This document shows, in pieces, positions 1 through 12,200 of a stretch of DNA of 64,000 nucleotides; within the stretch, counting starts at the first letter, position 1; each line of letters starts with the position of its first letter. Location: positions 2,323,001 to 2,387,000 of the forward strand of contig NC_092520.1 of NCBI RefSeq assembly GCF_037038585.1, written 5' to 3'. The notes beneath the pieces are model-generated. The model saw nothing but the letters and a program-made list of their open reading frames with translations. It had not been told where the DNA came from and did no database searches. The DNA comes from Patagioenas fasciata (Eukaryota > Chordata > Aves > Columbiformes > Columbidae). The translations under genes were made by a program, and so were the position numbers.

Positions 1-384
1 AACAGTACCCAGTGATTTATTACACTCCTTAGTTTTCAGCTGCAAGGGCAAAATGTGAAACGACATCTGAAAGAGTTGTCTGAAGTGGTTTATCTGTTGT
101 TCAGTAAACGAGCGTTTAAAGTTACAAAGCGATGTTTTTTAAGATAGCAAATGATCTTGTGTTAAAATTTATCTAAATTGCACGTATTTTCCTGACTAGC
201 TCTTTTCCAAGCCTGCCAGTTTTCTGAAGCTTGTTAGGAAAATATACATTTAATTTTTGATTTCTATATCTAAAGAGCTCAATTCTGTAAACTGGAATAG
301 CGTAACGTTACCAGAATTCTCTGTACTTAGCAAATAGCTTCCAGTGTATCCCGTGTAGTGATTCTTCATATTAAACTCTTTCAG
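1..384 (+). other. C2CD3: C2CD3 intron (5' part outside window)
   Basis: AT-rich intronic sequence ending in the CTCTTTCAG acceptor at 384. Nothing else was recognised. Confidence 0.6.
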
Positions 385-3300
385 GTGATGCCTTTTTCCT
401 TGACTTCCAAACACCTGGAGCGACTGAAGAACAACGTCATGGTTATTGAAGCGTGGAACAAGACGGGAAGCCCTGGCTGTGACAGGCTCTTGGGATTAGT
501 GAAACTCCCTCTGCATCAGTTTTACATCTCGTTCAAGTAAATATCTTTAATTAATATTTATTGGGTTGGGAAATATCCTCAGCGATGCTTGGAGAAAGAA
601 CCCGTGAGTGGTGTCTGGGGTTTGCATGGAAAGATTCATAATTATACTCAATAGCAAAGGGCATTTTTGTCCTTCCAAGCTCTGGCACTTTCCTACACGG
701 AGCTGTATATGAGTAAGTTATGCTGTCCACGTATGGAAATACGAGTAGACCATGAGAAATAAAGATACTGCACTGCATCAGGCTTGTGAAAAAGTAGAAT
801 GATAAGAGATCAAAATGACCCCACAGGAAATTTAAGCGTGTGTTTCCGTTAGTGATTTTCCAAGGTTACATCGGATTGAGTGGTTTTTGTTCCTGATGGT
901 GCTTGCGTTAGTTGGGACGCCGTGAGTTTGCACAGCACAGGATATCAAAAATATCTCAAAATACTTCACGTTTTAATTGTCTAACCCATTGGGTCCCTCA
1001 GGAGCTCTCTGCTCTTTTTGGTTCAGTGTTTTGGCTGCTTGTTCAATAAAATACCAGCTTAAAACAGTTTAAATGAATGGATGTTGTGGACAGAAGAGAT
1101 TCTAAATGCAAAGGATCGATTCCTTTTGTTTTGGTCAGACTGGTGAGAGGTGGAAATCAGACAGTGCTAGAACTGACTGGCTGCTACTTTTTAAATTATT
1201 GGTGTGTTGTTTGTATAATTTTTGTGTCATTTGTGTAATTTTTTCAGTAATCCACCATAGTTTACTTGCATAAATCTTCCAAGTTCAGAGGTTTTTACAT
1301 TTCTTTGGGAGACTGTCCCTATTCCTCTTATTTTTTCCTGCCCAAGTCCATCCCCAAATGCCCATAACTGCTTCATAAAAATATAATATAGCTCCAGGAT
1401 ATTAATAGGGGTCTTGTTCCAGTTTGTCACCTCACTAATGGATCTCTAGGCTGGGTTTAGCTAAGGCCATGTTAGATTTTGGCAAGCTGGGCTTTCTCTG
1501 TTGGAAATAACCTTTCCCATGGATCTGTGCTTTGTGAAGCCTCATGTAATTAAGACTCAAGCCAAATTTTGGAAGAGTGGAGATAAATTCATTTGTAACC
1601 GCGTCGATAATCCCATCTAAGTGAGCTCTGCGTGATCGTGTTTGTATTCAGGTGGCTCATTCTCATACTGGAGCATTTTTGTCTCATTCTTTTCATCTTT
1701 TCTAGAGATCCAAAGATTTCCCACCTGCTTCTCCGAGCCCAGTACCCGGTGGTCGCCGTGGACAGCTACATGCCCGTCATAGACCTTTTCACTGGCAACA
1801 CAAGCGGAAGCCTGAGGGTCATTCTGGCCATGGGCTCGGCTGATCAAATAGTGACGCTTCAAAGGCTGAAAAGCGAAGAAGGAGCGGTACCTCCCATCAC
1901 AAAGCGCCCTTTGCACTCTCTGGACCCTCCTCCTATGAAAACCGCAACGGTATTGCCCACAAAATTCCCATTTTTGCTGTTAGGGACACGTGAAAAGGGT
2001 TTTAGCAGTGGGTTCATTAACAGACCAGTGATCCTGAATCTCTTTGGATGCTGTAGCTTATTTTGTAATCAACGATCACGTTCTATGCAGAATTATGTTG
2101 TTTGGACTCTTTTCTTAGCAGCTTTCTCTCAGCAGTCTTGACACTATTGCCCTTTTATACCCATGGCTTCTATCTACATGACAAGTGCGGTAAAAATAAA
2201 TCAGATTCTAGGAAATCTTAATTCTCACAGCCTTATTCTGCACCATACAGGTTTTGTGTTGGATAAAAGGAACTTTCGTGCTTTATAGTGCTGTGGTTTT
2301 TGGCTTCTGTGGAGAAGAAGAAAAATTGCTTTCAGGTTTTCGATGTTGCTGTGAACTTCAGGAAGAAAATAGCAGAGAGTGGTTCTGAGTCCATCATCTT
2401 GGGCTTCTTAAAATCTCATGTTCCTAATTGTCTTTTACACATTGGAACAGGCTGTGTGGTGGAGTCACCGCCCTTGGAGGGGTTGAAAAGACGCGGAGAT
2501 GGGGTTTTTAGGGACGTGGTTTCATGGTGGACTTGGCCGTGTTGGTTTAATGGTTGGACTCGATGATCTTAAAGGTCTTTCCAGCCAAAATGATTCAATG
2601 ATTCTCTACAGTTTCTTAAAAAATCATCCTTTCCATGTGGATTTTCTTTGGTTTTTTAGCAGTTTGCCCAGGAAGGGGAAGAGCTGATGGAGCACGTGTT
2701 TGAGATCCAGGTGGAGAGCGTGAAAGGACTCACTCCCTTGCAGTCCACTGTTTGGGGAGAGGCCGACTGCTACGTCCAGTATTATTTCCCGGTTCAAGAG
2801 CCTGGTTGTGATGCGCTGCAGGGAACTGAATTGCGTGAGGATGGTAACGTTTTTTTAATAATCCATCCCTACTTAGAGCATTGCTTTAGTTAACTATTAT
2901 TTAGTAATATTCACTTTGCTTCAATAAGAGGATTTGTATTTCTCTGAGCTTCCGTTGTGCAGCCAACACTTGTTTTTCTCAGAATATCTGCGTACAACTG
3001 TGTCGGTAAATTAAAAACCTGCTTGACTGGGGCAGGTGGCAGTTGGATGTGGGTAGGAACAACCCCAGGTTCCAGTGTAAGTTGGGGAAGGAGCTGTTGG
3101 AGAGCAGTGTAGGGGAAAGGGAGCTGGGGGTCCTGGGGCCAGCAGGGTGAGCATGAGCCAGCACTGGGCCCTTGTGGCCAGGAAGGCCAATGGTACCTGG
3201 GGTGGGTTAGAAGGGGGTGGTCAGTAGGTCAGAGAGGTTCTCCTGCCCCTCTGCTCTGCCCTGGGGAGACCACCCCTGGAATATTGTGTCCAGTTGTGGC

Positions 3301-6286
3301 CCCTCAGTTCCAGAAGGACAGGGAACTGCTGGAGAGAGTCCAGCGCAGCCACCAAGATGCTGAAGGGAGTGGAGCATCTCCCGTGTGAGGAAAGGCTGAG
3401 GGAGCTGGGGCTCTGGAGCTGGAGAAGAGGACACTGAGGGGGGACTCATTCGTGTTTACAGATATAGAAAGGGGGAGTGTCAGGAGGATGGAGCCAGGCT
3501 CTTCTCGGTGACAACCAGTGATAGGACAAGGGGTAATGGGTACAAACTGGAACACAGGAGGTTCCATTTAAATTTGAGAAGAAACTTGTTTGGGGTGAGG
3601 GTGTCAGAGCCTGGCCCAGGCTGCCCAGGGAGGTTGTGGAGTCTCCTTCTCTGCAGACATTCAAACCCGCCTGGACCCCTTCCTGTGGAACCTCAGCTGG
3701 GTGTTCCTGCTCCATGGGGGGATTGCACTGGATGAGCTTTCCAGGTCCCTTCAACCCCTGACATTCTGGGATTCTTTGAAAAAAAGAGAGAGACCTAATT
3801 CTGAATCTCTTCACATGGTGCTTTTTTGTTAAAGATCCTGGAGGGCTTCACCAACTCCTCCTGCAAAGGTGCAAGAACAGATTCGCAGGGAATATTAACA
3901 TTGTGTACAGTTAAATTCCAAGAGAGCTTTGCATCCATAAGCTTTTCAAGGCGCTCATTTTCACGGATACAGCGCGAGAAGACTCGCCTGGTTTAGATTA
4001 TTAGGGTTATAAAGGAGCATTTAAATTGCACTTGTAGAAAAGGACTCAGTGTTGACTTTGTTTTGAATCACTAATACTTATTTTCTCTGAGAAATAACAG
4101 TAATTCATTCCATAGCAACTTCTGGGGACTTCATCAGGTTCCAGCCACATTTAACAGCAGTTTGTAAAAGATTTGTGAAGCGAAACACAGAAAATCAAGC
4201 TTTGTGGCGGGAGGATTTATTTGATTACTTCAACTTATCGTCCCTGGGTCCTTCCTCCTGAAGGATTACAAATAGAAAAAGCTTAAAACTCCCAAATCCA
4301 ACCATTTTTAACCAATTCTGCTTGATTTGCAGGTGTCGAATTGAAGCCGTTTCGCACAGCGACCACGTTGTGTGTCCCTGATCCCGTCTTTAACGATGAG
4401 CATCATCATTCTTTGGTGGTTCCTGCTGACGTCCCAATCCAGAGGCTCCTGGTCGGTGCGTTTACAGCACCAGGAGGGGCTGGAGGAGGAATCCAGTTTG
4501 AAGTCTGGTGCAGGTAAAGAATAACACCCTATTTGTTTGTAGATATCACAGCAATACAGATAGAAACACGTCTGGGATTGACAAAACTCTCCCTGTGGGA
4601 TGGATATTAAATAATAAGTGAAAAAATGGTGAGCTCGTCAACATTTGGTGATGAATATCTGCATTTCAGATTGCATTTAAGACAAGTGAGCTTTTTTCCC
4701 CCGCAAGGGTGCTAATGACTCTTTTTCTTCTTACACCTTCTCTAGAAAGCGTGTGGTCTTAGTTTGCTTTCCTCCACTTCATTATCTAAAGTAGTGTTTA
4801 AATCCTTGGCACATCTAAATGTTAATAGCACCCTGGCAGTATAATATCCTTGTTTTGAGGGGTTTTTTCCCCCTAATACAAATCACTGAGTACAAAAGAA
4901 TATCCTAGAAAATATTTCGAAGTTCAAATTGTGGTTTCTTTGGCAACTGAAACTAATTACTAGGAACAGAAAGCAGAGACCATGAGGACAGGTAGTTTTA
5001 TTACAGCATAATTATAGCACTTATGTGTTCATTCCGTAGTAAACAAACGAAGCTGTTGAAAATCTATACGTTCACATGAGAATTATTACGTGCTGGCTGA
5101 GTTTACGTTCAGTTCTTAGCATCTGGAATTTCAAAACTGGGTTTCAATTCAGTTTCCTGAGGACACTTGAGCTTCGGTTTAATCTTGCCCTGACCACTCA
5201 CTGGTAGTGGCTGATAAACTGAGGCTGTTTTGGGTGAAAGGAGCGAATTACTGAGCCAGAAATCTTGTAAGAATTCTGTAAACACCATCTTACCAGTTTG
5301 TGCAATATTCAAAATGGAAAAAACTTGCCAACAGCTCCTTGTAATTAGGAACATCAGATACTGCCAGATTCTAAATCAAGAAAGTTCTTGCTAAGATGCT
5401 CTCGGCATCTTCAATTACTCCTAGAAGCGTGGGGGGAAAAAAGTAGAAACCGCTAAGTGTAATATTCTGAGATTTTGGGGGTACTATTCAGGCTCAAGAC
5501 TCAAACAGTCAATTAATGTTCAGGATTTGTCCCAAAATGGGAAGGGAAACACAGATCTGTAGCTCTACAGCACTGCTGCAAACCCAGTGGCTTCCGTTCT
5601 CCTGGTTGTTCATTAAACACGATGCCAAAACTCACTTTAGGATGAGCCTGAAGCCAAGGAGCATAATAAGAAATGGTCTAGAGTCATTTTTTTACACCCA
5701 CAAACTGGTATCACAAATCTGTTCCGCAAGTAGCGGTTTTATTTATTAATGGGAATGGAGAGGGAGGAATATTTGGTGCTAGATCCTTCTCTTGCTTTCC
5801 TTTGGGGTGCCAATTTTTAGTAGAGCTTCTGCTGGAGTTTAGTAGAGCTTCTGCTAGGGTTTAGTAGAGCTACTGCTGGAGTTTAGTAGAGCTTCTGCTG
5901 AAGTTTAGTAGAGCTTCTGCTAGTTGACTTGCTAGGACTAGTGCAAAAACATGTTTGTAGCATCATCCGTGTGAGCACTCACTGGGTTTATCCCTTAGCT
6001 GTGTTTGAAGACACACAAATTAAAGTTGACTTATGTATTTCTTGGGAGAAATAATGATCGCTTTTCAATAATCAAAACAACATGACTGATGCTGCTTCTT
6101 TGTGTCTCCCGAGGTATTATTACCCAAATGTCAGAGACCAGCTGGTTGCCAAAGGGACGCTGCCTCTGTCACGCCTGTGTGCCATGGTCACCATGCAGCA
6201 GCGCGAAGAAATAGGGATCCAGACTTTCAATCTTCCTTTGGTTCCCAGGGCTGATTCCCCAGAGGAATTTCATCTGCGGTCTTCTG
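385..6286 (+). CDS. C2CD3: C2CD3 exons 1-5 of this window: C2 domain segments
   Basis: The first exon in view (385-536) reads [16 protein letters not shown] and closes on LHQFYISFK, a C2-type strand pattern. Exon 2 (1706-1949) carries [16 protein letters not shown] and [11 protein letters not shown]. Exons 3 to 5 (2660-2843, 4333-4513, 6114-6286) form a further C2 domain: [44 protein letters not shown] and [11 protein letters not shown]. Exon 3 has a tandem acceptor (TAGCAG), so its start could be 2660 or 2663 without changing frame. The introns hold a CR1 tail (2441-2605), a larger CR1 (3020-3776) and a 22-bp tandem repeat. Confidence 0.9.
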
Positions 6287-9200
6287 GTAAGGAAGGTTTG
6301 TGCGTTTTCACTTGGTGCGTAGAAATGAAAGTCTGTGTATTTGCTGCCAAGGGAAATAAACCCACATATTTGTGTTGGCGACCAACGTCATCCATTAATG
6401 TTTTTCCTCCCAGCTTTAACCGTGTCTAGTGAAGAATCAAGGGTTAAACATGAGCAACATAAAACTCTTAGCAAGTTTTAAAAAGCCCTCCCTGCATATT
6501 TAGCTGCTTAATCATGGAACTGGTTGGAATAGACCCTTAAGGTCATCGAGTCCAACCGTTCTCCCACCCCTGGCACTGCCCCATGTCCTGAGAACCTCAT
6601 GTCCGTCTGTCCAACTCTCCAGGGATGGTGACTCCAGCACTGCCCTGGGCAGCCTGTTCCAATGCCCCACAGCCCTTTGGGGAAGAAATTGTTCCCCACA
6701 TCCAACCTCAACCTCCTCTGGTGCCACTGAGACCGCACTTAGTTGCCAAATAAGCCACAGTCTTTAGTTAAGCTTCCCGTGTAAGGCAGGGAATGGGAGA
6801 TTTAAAGAAGGGCCATTTATGATACGTGATACGAGCAGAGAAATATTTCTGTTCTGCTGTGGTTGTTTCAAATAATACAAATATAATCTCTGAGAAGGCC
6901 ACTGAGGAAATCTGAGGCAGCTTCTTGGTAAATAGCCATCAAAAACGCAGTTCAGTACACTTCAATTATTTTGTAATAAGTTAGTCGTGTGCAGCAGCAG
7001 AAAATGTGTCTCTTGGAAGATTTTGTCACTATAAAAAGAAAAGATGTGTTGAAATGCCTCAGCAGGATGTTTTAGAACTATGACAATGAACACACACTCG
7101 AGGGCATGGTCGGGTTAAACAGCCGCTCCTTGTTTTACCAGGCCGTAAATTTCACACAATCCCAGAATGTCAGGGGTTGAAGGGACCTGGAAAGCTCATC
7201 CAGTGCAATCCCCCCATGGAGCAGGAACACCCAGCTGAGGTTCCACAGGAAGGTGTCCAGGCGGGTTTGAATGTCTGCAGAGAAGGAGACTCCACAACCT
7301 CCCTGGGCAGCCTGGGCCAGGCTCTGACACCCTCACCAGGAACAAGTTTCTTCTCACATTTAAGTGGAACCTCCTGTGTTCCAGTTTGTGCCCATTACCC
7401 CTTGTCCTGTCACTGGTTGTCACCAAGAAGAGCCTGGCTCCATCCTCCTGACACTCCCCCTTTCTATATCTGTAACCATGAATGAGTCACCCCTCAGTCT
7501 CCTCTTCTCCAGCTCCAGAGCCCCAGCTCCCTCAACCTTTCCTCACACAGGAGATGCTCCACTCCTTTCAGCATCTTGGTGGCTGCGCTGGACTCTCTGC
7601 AGCAGTTCCCTGTCCTTCTGGAACTGAGGGGCCACAACTGGACACAATATTCCAGGGGTGGTCTCCCCAGGGCAGAGCAGAGGGGCAGGAGAACCTCTCT
7701 GACCTACTGACCACCCCCTTCTAACCCACCCCAGGTACCATTGGCCTTCCTGGCCACAAGGGCCCAGTGCTGGCTCATGCTCACCCTGCTGTCCACCAGG
7801 ACCCATTTCCCATTAAGATCACCCGATCTGTCTATCAGGAGGTTGCGTGCAGGACGCGATCCTTAAAATTCCATTTTGCGCCTGCTGTATTGGGCCACAA
7901 CTTCCAGCTGAAGTACAGAACCTCGCACAGTCAACCTCAGTGGATTTCATATCTTTTTGTATTAATACAGTAAGCTTTCTGTTAAGATTTATAACCCAGT
8001 ACTGATTTTATTGGATGTAACTGTAAAAAGCTGAGTGTTTCTTTCTTTCATTGAATCCAGGTTTGCTTGATGTGAGTGTGAGATACCAACGATCCATGAA
8101 AGCAGCGGCAGGAAGAACCGCTCGAACTGTTTCTCTTTCCGTGCAGATCCACAGAGCAGCTGGTTTGCAAGCGGCAGCGAGGTAAAACCTCATTCAAAAA
8201 GAAGATCTTTCTCTTAAAATAGCTTTATCTGGAGGCAGCAGGCGGAGACGTGGTTGTAACCGGCCAAGTTTCCATCCGCAGAGACTGAGATTCAAACTGC
8301 GTTCTTATCAGAAGTCAAAACACCTCGATAAAGAACGTCAGCGGTTATTTTTGTCCCTTAAGCTGCAGTACGGTGTGGCAGCGTTTGTTCTGCAGAGGCT
8401 CGAGGCCACAAGGGCACGTTTTGTCTGCATTTCCACACTTTTCTACACCAAAGGCTGGTATAAAAATTGGCTGGTATAAAATGGGTGCTGGATCTTGGTG
8501 TTAGTCATGCTATTTGAAAGTGAGCTGAGATTTTGTTTTAATTTAATTTCACTGTGGAAACTTCAGTAAACTTAACTGGTAAATGAAACATGTCCTTTTT
8601 CACCAGAAGGCAGCTGCTCTATGTGCAGCAGGTACCACCTGAATTTCATTCCATTGTCTGATTTTCAAGGATTAAAATAGAAGAGGCTTGAAGAGAGGGA
8701 GTAAATTCCAGGATAGGTTGGAGAATGACCTATTAGAGAGCAGTGTAGGGGAAAGGGACCTGGGGACTGCAGGGTGAGCGTGAGCCAGCACTGGGCCCTT
8801 GTGGCCAGGAAGGCCAATGGTACCTGGGGTGGGTTAGAAGGGGGTGGTCAGTAGGTCAGAGAGGTTCTCCTGCCCCTCTGCTCTGCCCTGGGGAGACCAG
8901 CCCTGGAATATTGTGTCCAGTTGTGGCCCCTCAGTTCCAGAAGGACAGGGAACTGCTGCAGAGAGTCCAGCGCAGCCACCAAGATGCTGAAGGGAGTGGA
9001 GCATCTCCCGTGTGAGGAAAGGCTGAGGGAGCTGGGGCTCTGGAGCTGGAGAAGAGGAGACTGAGGGGTGACCTCATTCATGTTTACAGATATAGAAAGG
9101 GTGAGTGTCAGGAGGATGGAGCCAGGCTCTTCTCGGTGACAACCAGTGATAGGACAAGGGGTAATGGGTACAAACTGGAACACAGGAGGTTCCAGTTAAA

Positions 9201-12200
9201 TATGAGAAGAAACTTGTTCCTGGTGAGGGTGACAGAGCCTGGCCCAGGCTGCCCAGGGAGGTTGTGGAGTCTCCTTCTCTGCAGACATTCAAACCCGCCT
9301 GGACACCTTCCTGTGGAACCTCAGCTGGGTGTTCCTGCTCCATGGGGGGATTGCACTGCATGAGCTTTCCAGGTCCCTTCCAACCCCTGACATTCTGGGA
9401 TTCTGGGATTTCACCTGTCACCATCCCTGGAGGGTTGAACAGACGGAGATGAGGTTCTCAGGGACATGGGGCAGTGCCAGGGGTGGGGGAATGGTTGGAC
9501 TCGATGATCTTAAAGGTTTTTTCCATGCAAATTAATTCTGTTATTCTAGAGCAGCACTCACTCACCCTTTCTCAGGGTTGCTGAGCTGCTGATCCAGCTT
9601 AATTCAAGTAGATTCTGCAAGGTGAGGATTATTATCATGTGGTGCTTGGAGAAGATAAGAAAGTGCAATGACCTCAGACTCTTCAGGTGTACAACCTGTA
9701 AAATACCTGGGTCTCTTACTTGCAAATAATTCCATCTGCTCTTTTCACCTCCTTTCTCTCGTCCATATTCGTCTGCCAAAATGATTTGGCTTGGCCTTTT
9801 GCTTTCTTCTAGAGCAGGTTAAATCTGGGAAGTTTTCCTACAGCTCCTTCTACAGGGTGGGATATTTTTCGAGGTGCTGCATAGTCTCTCAGGCACTTTG
9901 GTCTCAAATCCTGATAAAACATCAGTTTTATCTTCCAGTATTCACTGTTTTGCCTCATTTTTCACCGTGAAGACTTGCTTGAATTGCGTTGATTCCTTGT
10001 ATGTTATATTAATTCTCTTTCTTGTTTCCTTTTTAAAGAGCAGTGGCACAAAAGAACCCTTCGGTCCAGTACTACGCGGGTGTGGGAGTCAACGCTTACG
10101 TCTCCGTGCACCTCTCCTTCCTGCCCGAGACGCAGAGACGCAGCACACGAGCTGTGGCTCGGACGTTCTGCCCAGAGTTCGAGCATCACGTCGAGTTTCT
10201 TTGTAACCTCATCGTTCAGAGAAGCAGCGGAGAAGCCTCTTGTCTGGGAGAACTTTTGCAATCGGCCGATATCATCTTCTCCATTTACCATCAGAGCACC
10301 AAGTCAGGTGAGGACAAATTATTCCACTAGCTCAATGCTGTTACAGAATAGTTCAGTCCTCTGAATTCTCGATTTAGAAGATTATTCTTTGCAGCTGATA
10401 ATAGATATAATTACCTAAACTATCTTCAGAGAAGCTTTTGGGAGCTACTGTTCCCCTTGTGCAAAGAGTTGAGGTTTCTGAGATACTAGGTGATTAAGAT
10501 CACCTTTAAAATGAAAAGATAATGCAATTAACATAATGCTGGAGCAACCTGCCTTTGTGTGTGCTTAATTACCTCCGCCTCATGAACGAGGTAATGGGGG
10601 TTCAGAGAAATGAGAGCCGAAAATCCCCCGATGATCTTATGACAGGCAGGATTCATTTACAACATAACATGTTGGAGAATTATTTTAGGAATAAAATTAG
10701 CCTAAAAAAGACATAGCTTGTTTGGTTTTTTTACTCCTGGGGGAGAAAAGTTGCGAGTGGTGTTTGTTGGGGTAACAGACCACTCGCTCCCCACTCGTTA
10801 CTTAATTTTCATCTATGGAAATACTCCCTAAAAGTTTCTCCTCGTTGGGTGGTGGTGGATAAAATAATGAATGTGCGCTGGCAATGCCTCCAGACAGGTT
10901 TGGTTCACACCCTTGTTTCTCCTGAATCTTCATCTTGTACATACTGGGCTACTTGTTTTAATTTTTGTCCTTTTATTAATGGGTTAAAAGCGTTTTCATC
11001 ACGACAGCCGAGCTATTTGCAGTTGAGGCAACACAGCTTGCTTTCAAAGGAGATACTGTCTGCGTCACTTTGAAATCTTAATTCCATTTGGGTATATTTG
11101 CAAATTGATTTGTTTTCCAGCCACGGAGACGCTGACAGCTCGGACATCAAGAGATTATCTTCTTGGGACAGTCACCATTCCAACCAGAGACCTGCTGAGA
11201 AGGAGATCAGGTAATTACCGCAGCCTTATGTTGCTGATATTTTGGGTAAATGCTATAATAATTGCCAAAACCAATTTTCTTTCCCATTTTGGGGGGTTTA
11301 ATTTTTTAAATCAAAATTCTCTCCGGCATTGCACAAACCATCATTAAAAATTCTGTATTAAAAAACTCATCTTAGCGTTGATATTTGAACGTCAGTTTTC
11401 AGGGTGTCAAGTGTATAGTAACTGAATATATGTTCACCTCCTTAATATTTTATTCAGTGCCATTTATTTTGTCCCTTAGTAGAGTAACAGCATTCAGTTT
11501 TTGCTTTTGAGACCTCAAAGCTACAAACAAAGGCTTAGATAAGTCAGAAAGCAAATTAATTGACCTTTGTTTTAACTAAATGTAAAATATCCACTCCATC
11601 CAGTGTTAGTTTGTGATGATACTGTCTCGCGATTAAAACATTTGCATTATCTTCTTGGTTATTTCTGCTTTAATCTCAGTCTAGTGCTGGTTTTCTCCAC
11701 CATGAAGCTTTGGGTTTATTTTTAATTACAAGAGAGGAAGAAAAAACAACAACAAAAAAGCCTAATTGTGTAATTGGAGATTCACAGGTTATAATTTTGT
11801 TATGAAATGAGTGTCATTAATGAAATAGAAAGTAAAACACCTTTAGGATCAGAACTACCACCGAGGTGTTCTGAGGTCTAACAATTTGCTGCTTTTCAGA
11901 TTAGAAATGATTGGACAAATTCCCATCTTTCACAAGAAATAAACACTTCAAGCACTGGCCCTTGATTAATGACCAGAGAGCAGAAAACTCTTCACAGATG
12001 TTTTTTAAGTCTAATTATGATTTTATTTCTCCTGAAGGTATTACAGGCTGGTACCCGGTGACCCTGTCTGAAGATTTAACACCCTCGCACTGCACCAACG
12101 TCACGCAGGCCGTTGTGGGGGGCCTGGAACTTTCTGTCACCTTTACTCATCAGGACGACAGAGAACGCGTTTTGGAGGCCGCGAAGCTTTTAGGATGGAG

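Noticed and set aside
3207-3449. 80-codon frame repeated almost unchanged in many places, a possible gene family
   Set aside because: It is the antisense of the CR1 3' region in every case. It stays open because the copies are young.
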